The notes beneath the pieces are model-generated. The model was not told the DNA's origin. It saw nothing but the letters and a program-made list of their open reading frames with translations, and did not search any database. Below are positions 53,296 through 63,604 of a stretch of 64,000 bases of DNA, piece by piece. This DNA is from Desulfobacteraceae bacterium (GTDB lineage: Bacteria; Desulfobacterota; Desulfobacteria; Desulfobacterales; Desulfosarcinaceae). The DNA lies in contig JAAERL010000131.1 of NCBI GenBank assembly GCA_024230435.1, forward strand, positions 1-64,000, read 5' to 3'. A program made the position numbers and the translations under genes. Every line of letters begins with the position of its first letter. Position 1 is the stretch's first letter.

Positions 53296-54966
53296 ATGCA
53301 GAGCAATCGAGTAAAAAAAGGCATAGAGCGCGCCCCCCACCGGGCATTATTAAAGGCTTGCGGGCTTACCGGAGAAGAATTAAACCGGCCACTTATCGGC
53401 ATAGCCAATTCGGCAAACACGATTATACCTGGCCATATGCATCTGAACACGATAGCCGAGGCTGTAAAGGCGGGTGTTTACATGGCTGGCGGAACCCCGG
53501 TGGAATTCGGAGTTATCGGTGTTTGCGATGGCATTGCCATGAATCATGAAGGCATGAAGTATTCCTTGGCAAGCCGTGAATTGATTGCCGATTCTGTTGA
53601 GGTCATGGCCAAGGCGCACAGTCTGGATGCCCTCGTACTTGTCCCCAATTGTGATAAAATTGTTCCCGGAATGCTCATGGCCGCTGCCAGATTAGATCTT
53701 CCGGCAATTTTCATCAGCGGCGGTCCAATGCTCGCCGGGCGCCACCCCAACCAGCCTGATGGCAGAAAAATTGATCTGATTACAGTTTTTGAATCAGTCG
53801 GCGCAGTCAAATCCGGTCATATGGATCAGGACCAATTAGAGGCCATTGAAGATGCCGCATGTCCAACTTGCGGTTCCTGCGCAGGTATGTTTACCGCAAA
53901 TTCGATGAACTGCCTGACCGAAGCCATAGGCATGGGGCTGCCAGGCAACGGAACAATTCCGGCGGTTATGTCCGGACGCATCCGATTAGCTAAACAAGCC
54001 GGCATCCAAATCATGTCCCTTCTGTCTAAAGGCATCACTGCCAGAAAGATAATGACCGATCAGGCGTTTTCCAACGCGCTGGCCGTTGATATGGCTCTGG
54101 GTTGCTCCACCAACACAGTCTTGCACTTGGCGGCAATCGCCAGAGAAGCCGATATTTATTTTGATTTAAACATGATTAATCAAATTTCATCTACAACCCC
54201 TCACCTATGCTCATTAAGCCCCGGCGGCCGTTACCACATTGAGGACCTTGATTACGCCGGTGGAATCCAAGCAGTTGTGAAAAGTTTGAGCGAGGCTGAC
54301 CTGATCAACCTGAATTGCATGACAGCCACCGGGGCTGTTGTGGGGGAAAACCTGAAACACGCCCGGATAATTAATAAAGATATTATTCGCCCCATTGAAA
54401 AACCTTATCACCGGCAGGGAGGTTTGGCTGTTCTGTTTGGCAATCTTGCCCCTGACGGATGCGTTGTCAAGCAAAGCGCTGTTCTCGATGAGATGTTATC
54501 GCATACGGGACCTGCCCGGGTTTTTGACAGCGAAGAACAAGCAACGCACGCTATTCTAAACAAACGCATCAAAAGCGGCGATATTGTGGTGATAAGGTAT
54601 GAAGGACCCAAGGGAGGGCCTGGGATGCGGGAAATGTTAACTCCAACTTCTGCAATAGCGGGAATGCAACTGGACGGGCACGTTGCTTTGCTGACGGACG
54701 GCCGTTTTTCAGGAGGCACACGGGGAGCGGCAATCGGTCATATTTCACCGGAAGCGGCTCAGGGCGGCCCCCTTGCCCTGGTCCGGGAAGGGGACAGTAT
54801 CAGCATCGATATTGCCGGCAAAACCATCCATTTGCACGTCGGCGAAGAAGAACTGGTTCAACGCAAAAAAAACTGGCGGCGCCCTGAACTAAAAATAAAA
54901 ACCGGATATATCGCACGTTATGCCGGCGCAGTAAGTTCAGCAGATAAAGGCGCGGTGGTAGATTAG
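53296..54966 (+). CDS. ilvD: Dihydroxy-acid dehydratase
   Basis: IlvD dehydrates the dihydroxy acids that lead to valine and isoleucine, using an Fe-S cluster. The 556 residues have the cluster Cys in [12 protein letters not shown] and [16 protein letters not shown], and the C-terminal [11 protein letters not shown]. The ATG at 53296 follows AAGGAG; longer frames beginning upstream run through the leader terminator and are not translated. It is the first gene of ilvD-B-N-C-cimA-leuA. Confidence 0.97.
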   Translation: MQSNRVKKGIERAPHRALLKACGLTGEELNRPLIGIANSANTIIPGHMHLNTIAEAVKAGVYMAGGTPVEFGVIGVCDGIAMNHEGMKYSLASRELIADSVEVMAKAHSLDALVLVPNCDKIVPGMLMAAARLDLPAIFISGGPMLAGRHPNQPDGRKIDLITVFESVGAVKSGHMDQDQLEAIEDAACPTCGSCAGMFTANSMNCLTEAIGMGLPGNGTIPAVMSGRIRLAKQAGIQIMSLLSKGITARKIMTDQAFSNALAVDMALGCSTNTVLHLAAIAREADIYFDLNMINQISSTTPHLCSLSPGGRYHIEDLDYAGGIQAVVKSLSEADLINLNCMTATGAVVGENLKHARIINKDIIRPIEKPYHRQGGLAVLFGNLAPDGCVVKQSAVLDEMLSHTGPARVFDSEEQATHAILNKRIKSGDIVVIRYEGPKGGPGMREMLTPTSAIAGMQLDGHVALLTDGRFSGGTRGAAIGHISPEAAQGGPLALVREGDSISIDIAGKTIHLHVGEEELVQRKKNWRRPELKIKTGYIARYAGAVSSADKGAVVD

Positions 54967-55021
54967 CGCGGTGATGAATAAAATATTTTTTCAATAACCA
55001 TAAAATGACAGGTGAAAGATC

Positions 55022-56710
55022 ATGCAAAGAAGAACAGGCGCACAAATTCTCTTTGACATTATGAAAGACGAAGGCATAGACACAATCTTTGGTTTTCCCG
55101 GAGGCGCTGTCATTGATATCTATGATGAACTTATTAAAAGCGATATTCGCCATATCCTGGTGCGCCATGAACAGGGCGCTGTCCATATGGCTGACGGATA
55201 CGCTAGGGCAACGGGAAAAGTCGGCGTTTGTCTGGTCACTTCCGGCCCCGGCGCCACAAACACCGTTACCGGTATTGCTACCGCCCATTGCGACTCTATT
55301 CCCCTGGTGATTATCACCGGTCAGGTATCTTCCCACCTGATCGGAAATGATGCTTTTCAAGAGGTTGACATCGTAGGTATTACACGCCCCTGCACAAAAC
55401 ATAATTATCTGGTTAATAGTATTGATGAGCTGCCCAGGATAATTAAAGAAGCCTTTCACATTGCCCGCAGCGGCAGGCCCGGACCGGTATTGATCGATAT
55501 TCCCAAAAATATCCAGATTGCAAAAACCGAATATGAACCCATGGGCAATATCAAAATAAAATCCTATGCTCCCAATTACTATCCAAACGGCAGACAGGTG
55601 CAAAAAGCCGCCGAGCTGCTGAAACAAGCCCGGCGCCCGGTCATTTTCTGTGGAGGCGGCGTTATCTTATCCGATGCACATGAAGAATTGACTCAACTGG
55701 CGCGGAACTTGAACATACCCGTGGCGGCCTCGCTGATGGGATTAGGCGGCTTTCCCGGTTCAGATCCTCTTTGGCTCGGCATGTTGGGAATGCATGGCAC
55801 TTACAGGGCGAATATGGCCATTTCAAATTGCGATGTCATGATCGCTGCCGGAGTCCGGTTTGACGACAGGGTTACCGGGAAAACGGAGTGCTTTGCTTCC
55901 CAGGCAAAAATTATTCATATCGACATTGATCCGACGTCCATCCGAAAAAACGTACCGGTAGCCGTGCCTATTGTGGGTGATTGCAAAATAAGCCTGCAGG
56001 ACCTGAATTGTAAGATCCGTGAACACTGTATTGCCAAGCATAACAACAAACATGAGCAATGGATCAAGCAAATCGAAAAATGGAAAAACGAACATAAACT
56101 GGCTTTTCACCAGGAACAAACCATAAAGCCTCAATATGTTGTGGAAAAACTTTATGAGTTAACTAAGGGCCAGGCCATTATCACAACAGAGGTAGGCCAA
56201 AACCAGATGTGGGCTGCTCAATTCTATCACTATGATTACCCGCACCATTTTATCTCCTCCGGAGGCTTGGGAACCATGGGGTTTGGTTTGCCGGCCGCTA
56301 TCGGCGCTCAAATCGCTTTTCCTGATAAACTGGTTATCGATATCGCAGGAGACGGCAGTATTCAAATGAATATTCAGGAATTGGCAACCGCCATTCAATA
56401 CAACCTGCCTGTTAAAGTCGTTATTTTAAACAATCGTTTCTTAGGAATGGTTCGCCAATGGCAGCAACTGTTTTATAACAAAAAATACGCATGCACCTGC
56501 ATGGACCATACACCCGACTTTGTCAAAATAGCACACGCATACGGAGCGACAGGTTTACGCGCCGAGTACCCGGAACAAGTAGAACACGTGTTATCCAAAG
56601 GACTGGAAACGCCGGGAGCCGTGGTCATGGATTTTACGGTTGAACCCGAAGAGTGCGTTTATCCGATGGTTCCCGCCGGAGCGCCGATTACTGAAATGCT
56701 TCTGGTTTAA
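55022..56710 (+). CDS. ilvB: Acetolactate synthase large subunit
   Basis: The thiamine-diphosphate enzyme makes acetolactate or acetohydroxybutyrate. The 562 residues show the catalytic Glu region VRHEQGAVHMADGYARATGK, SGPGATN, the FAD-binding middle domain, and the ThDP/Mg motif GDGSIQMNIQEL with a following NNRFLGMVRQW. The small subunit gene follows after 74 bases, so this is the feedback-regulated biosynthetic enzyme, not the catabolic type. Confidence 0.97.
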   Translation: MQRRTGAQILFDIMKDEGIDTIFGFPGGAVIDIYDELIKSDIRHILVRHEQGAVHMADGYARATGKVGVCLVTSGPGATNTVTGIATAHCDSIPLVIITGQVSSHLIGNDAFQEVDIVGITRPCTKHNYLVNSIDELPRIIKEAFHIARSGRPGPVLIDIPKNIQIAKTEYEPMGNIKIKSYAPNYYPNGRQVQKAAELLKQARRPVIFCGGGVILSDAHEELTQLARNLNIPVAASLMGLGGFPGSDPLWLGMLGMHGTYRANMAISNCDVMIAAGVRFDDRVTGKTECFASQAKIIHIDIDPTSIRKNVPVAVPIVGDCKISLQDLNCKIREHCIAKHNNKHEQWIKQIEKWKNEHKLAFHQEQTIKPQYVVEKLYELTKGQAIITTEVGQNQMWAAQFYHYDYPHHFISSGGLGTMGFGLPAAIGAQIAFPDKLVIDIAGDGSIQMNIQELATAIQYNLPVKVVILNNRFLGMVRQWQQLFYNKKYACTCMDHTPDFVKIAHAYGATGLRAEYPEQVEHVLSKGLETPGAVVMDFTVEPEECVYPMVPAGAPITEMLLV

Positions 56711-56784
56711 AACCCGGCATTGCCCCGCGAATTTAATGCAAAGCGGTAAAATGAAGATCTTTTTTTAAAAATGGAAGGATCACA

Positions 56785-57282
56785 ATGAAAGCAGAAAAAC
56801 ACACTTTGACCATGCTTGTAGACAATGAACCCGGAGTTTTATCCCGTGTTGCAGGTTTGTTCAGTGGCCGCGGCTTTAACATAGACAGCCTGTGCGTAGC
56901 GGAAACCATGGACCCCAAGGTTTCAAGGATCACCGTTGTTACCCAGGCTAATGAGATCTTGCTTGAACAGATTGAAAAACAATTACGCAAGTTGATCAAT
57001 GTTATCAAACTACGCGACATGACCGGCGATAGAGCGATTCGCAGGGAACTTTGTCTTATTTGCGTAAATGCCCAATCATCTGAAAACAGAGATGAAATTA
57101 ACCGATTGGTTAATTTTTTCCGGGCCAGCGTAATCGATGTCGGACCTGAATACTACATTATCGAAACGGTGGGAAGCCAGGAGAAAATATCAGCCTTTAT
57201 CAGCTTGTTAAAACCTCTCGGCATAAAAAAAATCGCACGCACCGGCGCCATTGCGCTTTATCGCGAACAGGGCAAGGGGTAA
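56785..57282 (+). CDS. ilvN: Acetolactate synthase regulatory (small) subunit
   Basis: The 165 residues hold an N-terminal ACT domain, LTMLVDNEPGVLSRVAGLFS with GRGFNIDSL, and the C-terminal ALS_ss domain. The ACT domain binds valine and passes feedback inhibition to IlvB. It is the ilvH/ilvN long form of about 160 residues. Confidence 0.96.
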   Translation: MKAEKHTLTMLVDNEPGVLSRVAGLFSGRGFNIDSLCVAETMDPKVSRITVVTQANEILLEQIEKQLRKLINVIKLRDMTGDRAIRRELCLICVNAQSSENRDEINRLVNFFRASVIDVGPEYYIIETVGSQEKISAFISLLKPLGIKKIARTGAIALYREQGKG

Positions 57283-57380
57283 AAAACCTTTCATGCCATA
57301 AATGCGGTTAAACAACAGTCATATAAAAAAAGTAATTCATCGTATTTTACGACTACAATATATAATAAAAGGAGATTACT

Positions 57381-58439
57381 ATGGCTCAGATCGATTTTGG
57401 CGGTGTTGTTGAAGAAGTTATCACGTCAGATGAATTTACATTGGAAAAGGCGCGCGAGGTACTTTCCGATGAAATTGTGGCCGTATTGGGATACGGCGTT
57501 CAGGGGCCGGGCCAAGCCCTTAACATGCGAGACAACGGCATCAATGTCATTGTCGGACAGCGTGAAGGTGGAAAATCCTGGCAGCGGGCAATCGATGACG
57601 GTTTCGAACCGGGCAAGACTTTATTTGCCCTCGAAGAAGCCGCCCGCAAGGCCACGATCATACAATTTTTGCTATCCGATGCAGGGCAAGTGGATGCCTG
57701 GCCGAAAATCAAACCATACCTTGAACCAGGCAACGCCCTTTATTTTTCACACGGCTTCGGTGTTGTCTACCGTGACCAGACGGGCATTATCCCGCCTGAT
57801 GATGTAGATGTTTTTTTGGTGGCGCCAAAAGGCTCCGGCGCCACCGTAAGAACGAATTTCCTTGAAGGAAGCGGTATCAATTCCAGTTTTGCAATCTTTC
57901 AGGATTATTCCGGCCGGGCCAAACAGCGCACCATAGCGATTGGCATCGCCATCGGGTCAGGCTACTTGTTTCCAACTACTTTTGAAAATGAGGTCTATAG
58001 CGATCTTACCGGTGAACGCGGTGTTCTAATGGGATGTCTGGCCGGTGTCATGGAGGCCCAATACACGTTATTACGCAAGCATGGTCATAGCCCCAGTGAA
58101 GCGTTCAATGAAACAGTGGAAGAGCTTACCCAGAGCCTTATTCGGCTTGTAGCCCAGAACGGAATGGACTGGATGTTCGCCAATTGCAGCACAACGGCTC
58201 AACGCGGCGCCCTCGATTGGGCTCCCAAGTTCCGCGATGCCGTAAAACCCGTCTTTGACGATCTATACGAAAGCGTTCTTTCGGGGGCTGAAACTCGCCG
58301 CACGATAGATGCAAACAGCGCACCCGACTACCGTGAAAAGCTTAACAAAGAACTTTCACAAATCGGCGATTCGGAGATGTGGCTCGCAGGACGGGCAGTC
58401 AGAAGCCTGCGCCCTGAAAACAGAACAAAAAAGCGATAG
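57381..58439 (+). CDS. ilvC: Ketol-acid reductoisomerase
   Basis: IlvC isomerises and reduces acetolactate with NAD(P)H and Mg. The N-terminal Rossmann domain has VAVLGYGVQGPGQALNMRDNG in pieces. The C-terminal helical domain carries the Mg ligands near EVYSDLTGERGVLMG and EAFNETVEELTQ. The 352 residues fit the short class I type, although VAPKGSGATVR and the GxGxxGxG context GYGVQGPGQ are nearer the variant found in Bacteroidetes and some delta-proteobacteria than E. coli. AAGGAG precedes the ATG. Confidence 0.95.
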   Translation: MAQIDFGGVVEEVITSDEFTLEKAREVLSDEIVAVLGYGVQGPGQALNMRDNGINVIVGQREGGKSWQRAIDDGFEPGKTLFALEEAARKATIIQFLLSDAGQVDAWPKIKPYLEPGNALYFSHGFGVVYRDQTGIIPPDDVDVFLVAPKGSGATVRTNFLEGSGINSSFAIFQDYSGRAKQRTIAIGIAIGSGYLFPTTFENEVYSDLTGERGVLMGCLAGVMEAQYTLLRKHGHSPSEAFNETVEELTQSLIRLVAQNGMDWMFANCSTTAQRGALDWAPKFRDAVKPVFDDLYESVLSGAETRRTIDANSAPDYREKLNKELSQIGDSEMWLAGRAVRSLRPENRTKKR

Positions 58440-58452
58440 GGCGTTGTAAGAT

Positions 58453-58506
58453 GGCGTTTTTTGTAACTACTTGACCGGTTCAACGGAGTTGGAAAAAACG
58501 CCTTTT
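58453..58506 (+). terminator. Terminator-like hairpin between ilvC and cimA
   Basis: GGCGTTTTTT (58453-58462) pairs perfectly with AAAAAACGCC (58493-58502) around a 30-base loop, then TTTTACTACTTTTT. It may end part of the transcripts after ilvC, lowering cimA and leuA expression. Confidence 0.55.
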
Positions 58507-58575
58507 ACTACTTTTTAACGAAATTATCCAAAAAAAGTGCCTGCGGATAAAACGGCACTAGAAAGCCTGAAAATA

Positions 58576-60177
58576 ATGCAACCCGTCCTTATATATGACA
58601 CGACTTTACGTGATGGCACCCAGGGAGAAAACATAAATTTTTCCGCCGATGAGAAAATACGCATTGCAAAAAAATTGGATGAACTGGGAATTCATTATAT
58701 TGAGGGGGGCTGGCCCGGAGCGAATATCCGCGATCGGAGATTTTATGAACTGGCTCAGAAAGAAGTATTTTCATCTGCTCGTATAACAGCTTTCGGATCA
58801 ACCCGAAAACCAAATACCAAAGCATCTGAGGACCCTAATCTCAAAGCTCTAATTTCCTGCAAGGCGCCCGCAGTTGCTATAGTGGGAAAATCGTGGCCGC
58901 TGCATATCGAACAAATTATGGCCAACACCCTTGATGAAAACCTGGCCATGATCAGCGATAGCATCAAGCTGTTCAAAAAGCTTGATCGGGAAGTAATTTA
59001 CGATGCGGAACACTTTTTCGATGCATACCAGGACAATCAGGATTATGCGATCAAGACCTTGCTGGCAGCCATAGAAAGCGGAGCAGATGCCGTTGTATTG
59101 TGCGATACCAACGGAGGATCTTTGCCCTCTGATATTCAAGCCGCAGTTGCAAGAGTGCATGATCTTTTTCACAAACAGGCAATATCTGTAACATTGGGCA
59201 TTCATACCCATAATGACAGTGGTATGGCTGTTGCGGGCTCCATTGCTGCGATGCAAGCAGGGGTCACCATGGTCCAGGGCACTATTAACGGGTATGGCGA
59301 AAGATGCGGTAATGCCGATTTGACCAGTCTTATTCCCATTATCAGCATTAAAATGAACCGCGATTGTATTCCACGCGATAATCTGCCCCATTTGAGCGCC
59401 TTGTCCCGTTTTGTCAGCGAAACGGCAAATATGATTCCACTCAACTCGCGGCCTTTTGTAGGTAAAAGCGCCTTTGCCCATAAAGGCGGCTTGCATGTCA
59501 ATGCCATCATGAAACAGCCCCGGGCATACGAGCATATCGAACCGTCAAAAGTCGGCAACCGGCGCCGGGTTTTGGTTTCGGACATGTCGGGTAAAAGCAA
59601 TGTGGCCTTCAAAGCAAAGGAATTGGGTGTCAAATTAGATTCCGCAGGAAAGGACTCTACTGCAATTGTTAGCGAAATCAAAAATATGGAAGATAAAGGG
59701 TATCAATTTGATGTGGCGGATGGTTCACTTAAAATCTTACTGCAAAAATTCACTGAACAATTCACTGCCCACTTCGAGCTTGAATCCTTTCGGGTAACTA
59801 TTGAAAAAGACAGGGATCAGCCTTGCTCGGCCCACGCCACCATAAAAATAGCTGTTGACGGCAACCATGAAATTACAGCCGCTGAAGGCAACGGCCCGGT
59901 AAGTGCGCTGGATAATGCCCTGAGAAAAGCCCTTGGTAAATTTTATCCGGATCTGGATTCCATGCGTCTGGTGGACTTTAAAGTCCGCGTTATCGACGGC
60001 AGGGATGGCACGGCGGCTCGGGTACGAGTTCTACTCGAATCCAGAGATCAAACCGACATCTGGACCACCATCGGCGTATCCGAAGATGTTATCGAAGCGA
60101 GCTGGCATGCTTTAGCAGACAGCTTCCAATTCAAACTGGCCAAGGTTAAAGATCAGCAAAAAATCATATCGCCTTAG
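58576..60177 (+). CDS. cimA: Citramalate synthase
   Basis: CimA joins pyruvate and acetyl-CoA to citramalate, the first step of threonine-independent isoleucine synthesis. The 533 residues have the HMG-CoA lyase-type barrel with YDTTLRDGTQGENINFS, the family-specific EGGWPGANIRDRRFY, and HTHNDSGMAVAGS with metal His residues. A C-terminal LeuA-dimer regulatory domain follows (about 395-525). The ATG at 58576 is preferred; a GTG at 58537 would add 13 residues. No ilvA is in the window, which fits this route. Confidence 0.93.
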   Translation: MQPVLIYDTTLRDGTQGENINFSADEKIRIAKKLDELGIHYIEGGWPGANIRDRRFYELAQKEVFSSARITAFGSTRKPNTKASEDPNLKALISCKAPAVAIVGKSWPLHIEQIMANTLDENLAMISDSIKLFKKLDREVIYDAEHFFDAYQDNQDYAIKTLLAAIESGADAVVLCDTNGGSLPSDIQAAVARVHDLFHKQAISVTLGIHTHNDSGMAVAGSIAAMQAGVTMVQGTINGYGERCGNADLTSLIPIISIKMNRDCIPRDNLPHLSALSRFVSETANMIPLNSRPFVGKSAFAHKGGLHVNAIMKQPRAYEHIEPSKVGNRRRVLVSDMSGKSNVAFKAKELGVKLDSAGKDSTAIVSEIKNMEDKGYQFDVADGSLKILLQKFTEQFTAHFELESFRVTIEKDRDQPCSAHATIKIAVDGNHEITAAEGNGPVSALDNALRKALGKFYPDLDSMRLVDFKVRVIDGRDGTAARVRVLLESRDQTDIWTTIGVSEDVIEASWHALADSFQFKLAKVKDQQKIISP

Positions 60178-60225
60178 CACGAAAGCCTTACGTTATATAA
60201 ACAAAACGGCATAACAGGAAAAAAA

Positions 60226-60330
60226 ATGGAAAAAGGAACTATTCACGCCGCAGGATCTTCGCCACTGGTAAAAATCCTGCGGCCCATGCTTGGACGGATT
60301 CCTATCAATACGCTCTTTACTTTATATTAA
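60226..60330 (+). CDS. Possible short leader peptide upstream of leuA
   Basis: A 34-codon frame with AGGAA six bases before its ATG, ending TAA at 60328-60330, 33 bases before leuA. It contains five Leu codons, none in a run. Inside it, GCCGCAGGAT (60247-60256) and ATCCTGCGGC (60274-60283) form a perfect 10-bp hairpin. It might affect leuA expression, but no terminator with a T run follows, so attenuation is not supported. Confidence 0.3.
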   Translation: MEKGTIHAAGSSPLVKILRPMLGRIPINTLFTLY

Positions 60331-60363
60331 TAAAAAATAACCTGAGTATAAGGAGAAGTCATC

Positions 60364-61905
60364 ATGGAATCCGAAAAAATAATATTTTTTGACACTACGC
60401 TACGCGATGGAGAACAATCACCAGGCGCCAGCATGAACAAGGCTGAAAAACTCAGATTGGCTGTTCAGCTAGAAAAACTGGGAGTGGACGTGCTTGAAGC
60501 GGGCTTCCCGGCAGCTTCCCAAGGAGATTTTGAAGCTGTCCAACAGATTGCCAACCGTCTGAAAAACACTGAGGTTGCCGCCCTGGCCCGGGCGAATAAA
60601 AACGACATCAACCGCGCCTGGGATGCGATCAAACATGCGGTCAAACCACGCATTCACACGTTCATCGCCACTTCTGACATCCACATGAAATATAAGTTGA
60701 ATATGAGCCGCGATGAGGTCTTGTCCGCTACAATCGAAGCCGTGAGGCATGCCAAATCCTTAACGCAAAGTGTGGAATTTTCTGCCGAAGACGGCTCCCG
60801 CAGCGAGTGGGACTTTCTTTGCAAAGTATTTGAAACCGCCATTGCCGCAGGCGCCACCACGGTAAATCTTCCCGATACCGTGGGATACGCAATACCCGGC
60901 GAATTCGCCGAAATGGTACGGTATGTGATCAAACACACGCCCAATATCAACCAGGCCATTTTAAGCGTTCATTGCCACAACGATTTGGGGCTGGCGACAG
61001 CCAATACCATTGCGGCAATTCATGCAGGGGCCCGCCAGGCTGAAGTCACCATCAACGGTATTGGTGAACGCGCAGGAAACACATCGTTAGAAGAAGTTGT
61101 CATGACTGTGCATACCCGCAGTAATTATCTGCCATATACTTGCCAGGTCAAAACTGAACACCTCTACCCCACCAGCCGGCTGGTCAGTATGATTACCGGA
61201 ATCATGGTGCAGCCCAACAAGGCCATAGTGGGCGCAAACGCCTTTGCCCATGAAGCCGGTATCCACCAGGATGGTATGCTGAAAAATCCCATGACGTATG
61301 AAATTATGCGCCCGGAAACCATTGGCCTTGCAAAAAATCAACTGGTACTGGGAAAGCATTCCGGAAGACACGCTTTGCGTGAGCATCTTAAAAAGATAGG
61401 CTATGATCTTTCGAGCGAAGAACTCAATGTTGTGTTTGAAAAATTCAAAAATCTAGCCGACAAGAAAAAACATGTTATGGATGAAGACCTGGAAGCCATT
61501 GTAACCGAGGGTGTATTACGTACGACAGACATATTCGAACTGGATTATCTGCATGTCAGTGCCGGCACCACGGTCATGCCCATGGCCAGCGTACAGTTGA
61601 CAATCAACAAACGTCCGGTAAAAGGCGCTGACTACGGTAACGGTCCCATCGACGCATGTTTTAACGCCATTTCCAAACTAACCAATACAGAATCCGAATT
61701 GCTGCGGTTTTCCATCAGCGCTCTGACCGGCGGAACCGATGCCCAGGGAGAAGTAACGGTGCGCCTCAAGGAAAACGGCTTGATCGCATTAGGCCGGGGG
61801 TCCGACCCTGACATTATCACGGCCAGTGCACGGGCTTTCATAAACGGCTTGAACAGGCTGGAATACCTAAAAGCCAACCCGGTGGAAACGCCTCAGGAAA
61901 TTTAA
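60364..61905 (+). CDS. leuA: 2-isopropylmalate synthase
   Basis: LeuA condenses acetyl-CoA with 2-oxoisovalerate, the first leucine step. The 513 residues have IFFDTTLRDGEQSPGASM, metal motif SVHCHNDLGLATANT, and the C-terminal LeuA dimer domain that binds leucine for feedback. The length and motifs distinguish it from the citramalate synthase just upstream, which is a diverged relative. AAGGAG precedes the ATG. leuB, leuC and leuD are not in the window. Confidence 0.96.
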   Translation: MESEKIIFFDTTLRDGEQSPGASMNKAEKLRLAVQLEKLGVDVLEAGFPAASQGDFEAVQQIANRLKNTEVAALARANKNDINRAWDAIKHAVKPRIHTFIATSDIHMKYKLNMSRDEVLSATIEAVRHAKSLTQSVEFSAEDGSRSEWDFLCKVFETAIAAGATTVNLPDTVGYAIPGEFAEMVRYVIKHTPNINQAILSVHCHNDLGLATANTIAAIHAGARQAEVTINGIGERAGNTSLEEVVMTVHTRSNYLPYTCQVKTEHLYPTSRLVSMITGIMVQPNKAIVGANAFAHEAGIHQDGMLKNPMTYEIMRPETIGLAKNQLVLGKHSGRHALREHLKKIGYDLSSEELNVVFEKFKNLADKKKHVMDEDLEAIVTEGVLRTTDIFELDYLHVSAGTTVMPMASVQLTINKRPVKGADYGNGPIDACFNAISKLTNTESELLRFSISALTGGTDAQGEVTVRLKENGLIALGRGSDPDIITASARAFINGLNRLEYLKANPVETPQEI

Positions 61906-61937
61906 CATTTGCTTATTTCCACATGCCTTTTTAAAAG

Positions 61938-62003
61938 AGCCCGGCGATTGACTTAGAGCCTGTTTGAGAATTATTAAACCGGCTTAACTGAATCGGCCGG
62001 GCT
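61938..62003. terminator. Stem between leuA and the chalcone-isomerase-fold gene
   Basis: AGCCCGGC (61938-61945) pairs with GCCGGGCT (61996-62003) around a 50-base loop, in the gap between convergent genes. There is no T run, so the call is weak. Confidence 0.3.
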
Positions 62004-62042
62004 TTACCCTGATATTGCAACATTGGTCTTGTGAATGTGAAT

Positions 62043-62630
62043 TTAATTTCCCAGCAATGCTTTGCGGATCTTTTTATCAGCTTTTTGCCCTACATTGTAA
62101 TTGTAGTACATTTTGACAAATTCCGGATTATTGATCGTTCCCTTGATCTGCCCCTGGTACTCAAGGGTTATACCTTTGCCTGGAATATAGGTGGATGAAG
62201 AAATAAGCCCGGGGGCCATGTCCTTATTCAGCCATGACGCATACAATTCGATATCTGCTTTGTTACGTTCAAACATTTCCGAAGAATTACAGTCTTTCAT
62301 AAGATCTATGAAGCCATTTTTCAATTTCTTTGCCGTTGCCTTGCTGGTTAAATAGTGGGTCTCTAAATACTTCACCTGTTCCGAGATAATGACTTCGTTA
62401 CTATCTTTGGATGGTTTTTCCAGGTAAAGACCGGCAACATAAACCTTCACAAACCCGAGAGCCTTTCTAAGTGCGACACCGTTAAGTTTGACAGATTTAC
62501 CGGCTACCGTTTTTTGTGCTGGAAGCCGGACACCGGCGAGCTCAACATCTTGAGCCGCCCATGGTGTTGCAACGATCAGTGATGAACTGACAAAAAAAAT
62601 AAAAAAAACAACCAAAACCAAATCCTTCAT
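62043..62630 (-). CDS. Secreted chalcone-isomerase-fold protein
   Basis: The 195 residues start with a signal peptide (MKDLVLVVFFIFFVSS, cut probably after ATPWAAQ), then a single domain with LAGVRLPAQKTVAGKSVKLNG, a fold shared by bacterial CHI-like proteins of unknown function and fatty-acid-binding relatives. The plant-enzyme catalytic residues cannot be confirmed. The ATG at 62630 follows AGGAGAG and gives the signal peptide; an earlier start inside pyrD (62702) is unlikely. It overlaps nothing but directly follows pyrD on the same strand. Confidence 0.82.
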   Translation of the reverse strand: MKDLVLVVFFIFFVSSSLIVATPWAAQDVELAGVRLPAQKTVAGKSVKLNGVALRKALGFVKVYVAGLYLEKPSKDSNEVIISEQVKYLETHYLTSKATAKKLKNGFIDLMKDCNSSEMFERNKADIELYASWLNKDMAPGLISSSTYIPGKGITLEYQGQIKGTINNPEFVKMYYNYNVGQKADKKIRKALLGN

Positions 62631-62686
62631 CTTCTCTCCTTTTCCGGTTCTGCGTTTTTTTATTAACCCCGAGACCGGGCGAACAA

Positions 62687-63604
62687 TCAGACCTGCAAAC
62701 AACCAATCAAACTGCGCACGCTCGTCAGTGACTGTTGTGCCAGATACGCCTCGATACCTTCAATTATCTCTATCGCAGCTAAAGGATTTACAAAATTTGC
62801 AGTCCCTACCTGAACAGCCGAAGCGCCTGCGATAATAAATTCGAGTGCATCGCCGGCAGTCATAATACCGCCGACGCCTATAATGGGGATATTGATCGCC
62901 TGAGCCGTCTGCCAGACCATTCTTACTGCCACCGGTTTTATGGCCGGGCCGGAAAGCCCACCGGTAATGTTGGCCAGTTTTGGCCTCCTCGTATGGATAT
63001 CCACAGCCATTGCCGTAATGGTATTGATTAAAGAAACAGCATCGGCGCCGCTGTCTTGAACACTTTTCGCAATGCATGTTATATCTGTAACATTTGGCGA
63101 AAGTTTAACAATCAAGGGGCCCTGGTAGTTTTTACGAACAGCTTCGGTAACCTTTCCAGCCGTTGAAGCATTAGCGCCAAAAGCGATCCCTCCTTCTTTC
63201 ACATTTGGACAGGAAATGTTTACTTCAATTGCGCTGATCCCTTCAATGTCATTTAATCGAGCGGCAAGCTCGGCATAGGCCTCGATACCGGTACCATAAA
63301 TATTGGCCAGAACCGGCGTTTTCAGATTTTTCAAAAAAGGCAGTTTATCACTGATAAAAGCATCCAGACCTGCATTTTCCAATCCAATGGCATTGAGCAT
63401 ACCACAGCTTGTTTCCACGATCCGGGGGGGAGCATTACCCTTGGAAGGCATCAGGGAAAGTCCCTTGACAATAATACCACCTAACCGGTTCAAATCGAAA
63501 ATCGTTTCAAATTCTTTAGCATAACCAAAAGTGCCTGATGCTGTAAGCACAGGATTTTTTAACTCAAGTCCGCCAATATTTACGGATAAGTCACATGTGG
63601 TCAT
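62687..63604 (-). CDS. pyrD: Dihydroorotate dehydrogenase B, catalytic subunit
   Basis: This enzyme oxidises dihydroorotate in pyrimidine synthesis. The 305-residue barrel has TASGTFGYAKEF, NISCPNVKEGG with the catalytic Cys typical of class 1 enzymes, KLSPNVTDI, and the phosphate site GVGGIMTAGDALEFI. Class 1B partners PyrK (Fe-S/FAD) to use NAD; pyrK is not next to it downstream, and no other subunit is in the window. The classical quinone-linked class 2 has Ser at that site, so it is excluded. Confidence 0.94.
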   Translation of the reverse strand: MTTCDLSVNIGGLELKNPVLTASGTFGYAKEFETIFDLNRLGGIIVKGLSLMPSKGNAPPRIVETSCGMLNAIGLENAGLDAFISDKLPFLKNLKTPVLANIYGTGIEAYAELAARLNDIEGISAIEVNISCPNVKEGGIAFGANASTAGKVTEAVRKNYQGPLIVKLSPNVTDITCIAKSVQDSGADAVSLINTITAMAVDIHTRRPKLANITGGLSGPAIKPVAVRMVWQTAQAINIPIIGVGGIMTAGDALEFIIAGASAVQVGTANFVNPLAAIEIIEGIEAYLAQQSLTSVRSLIGCLQV

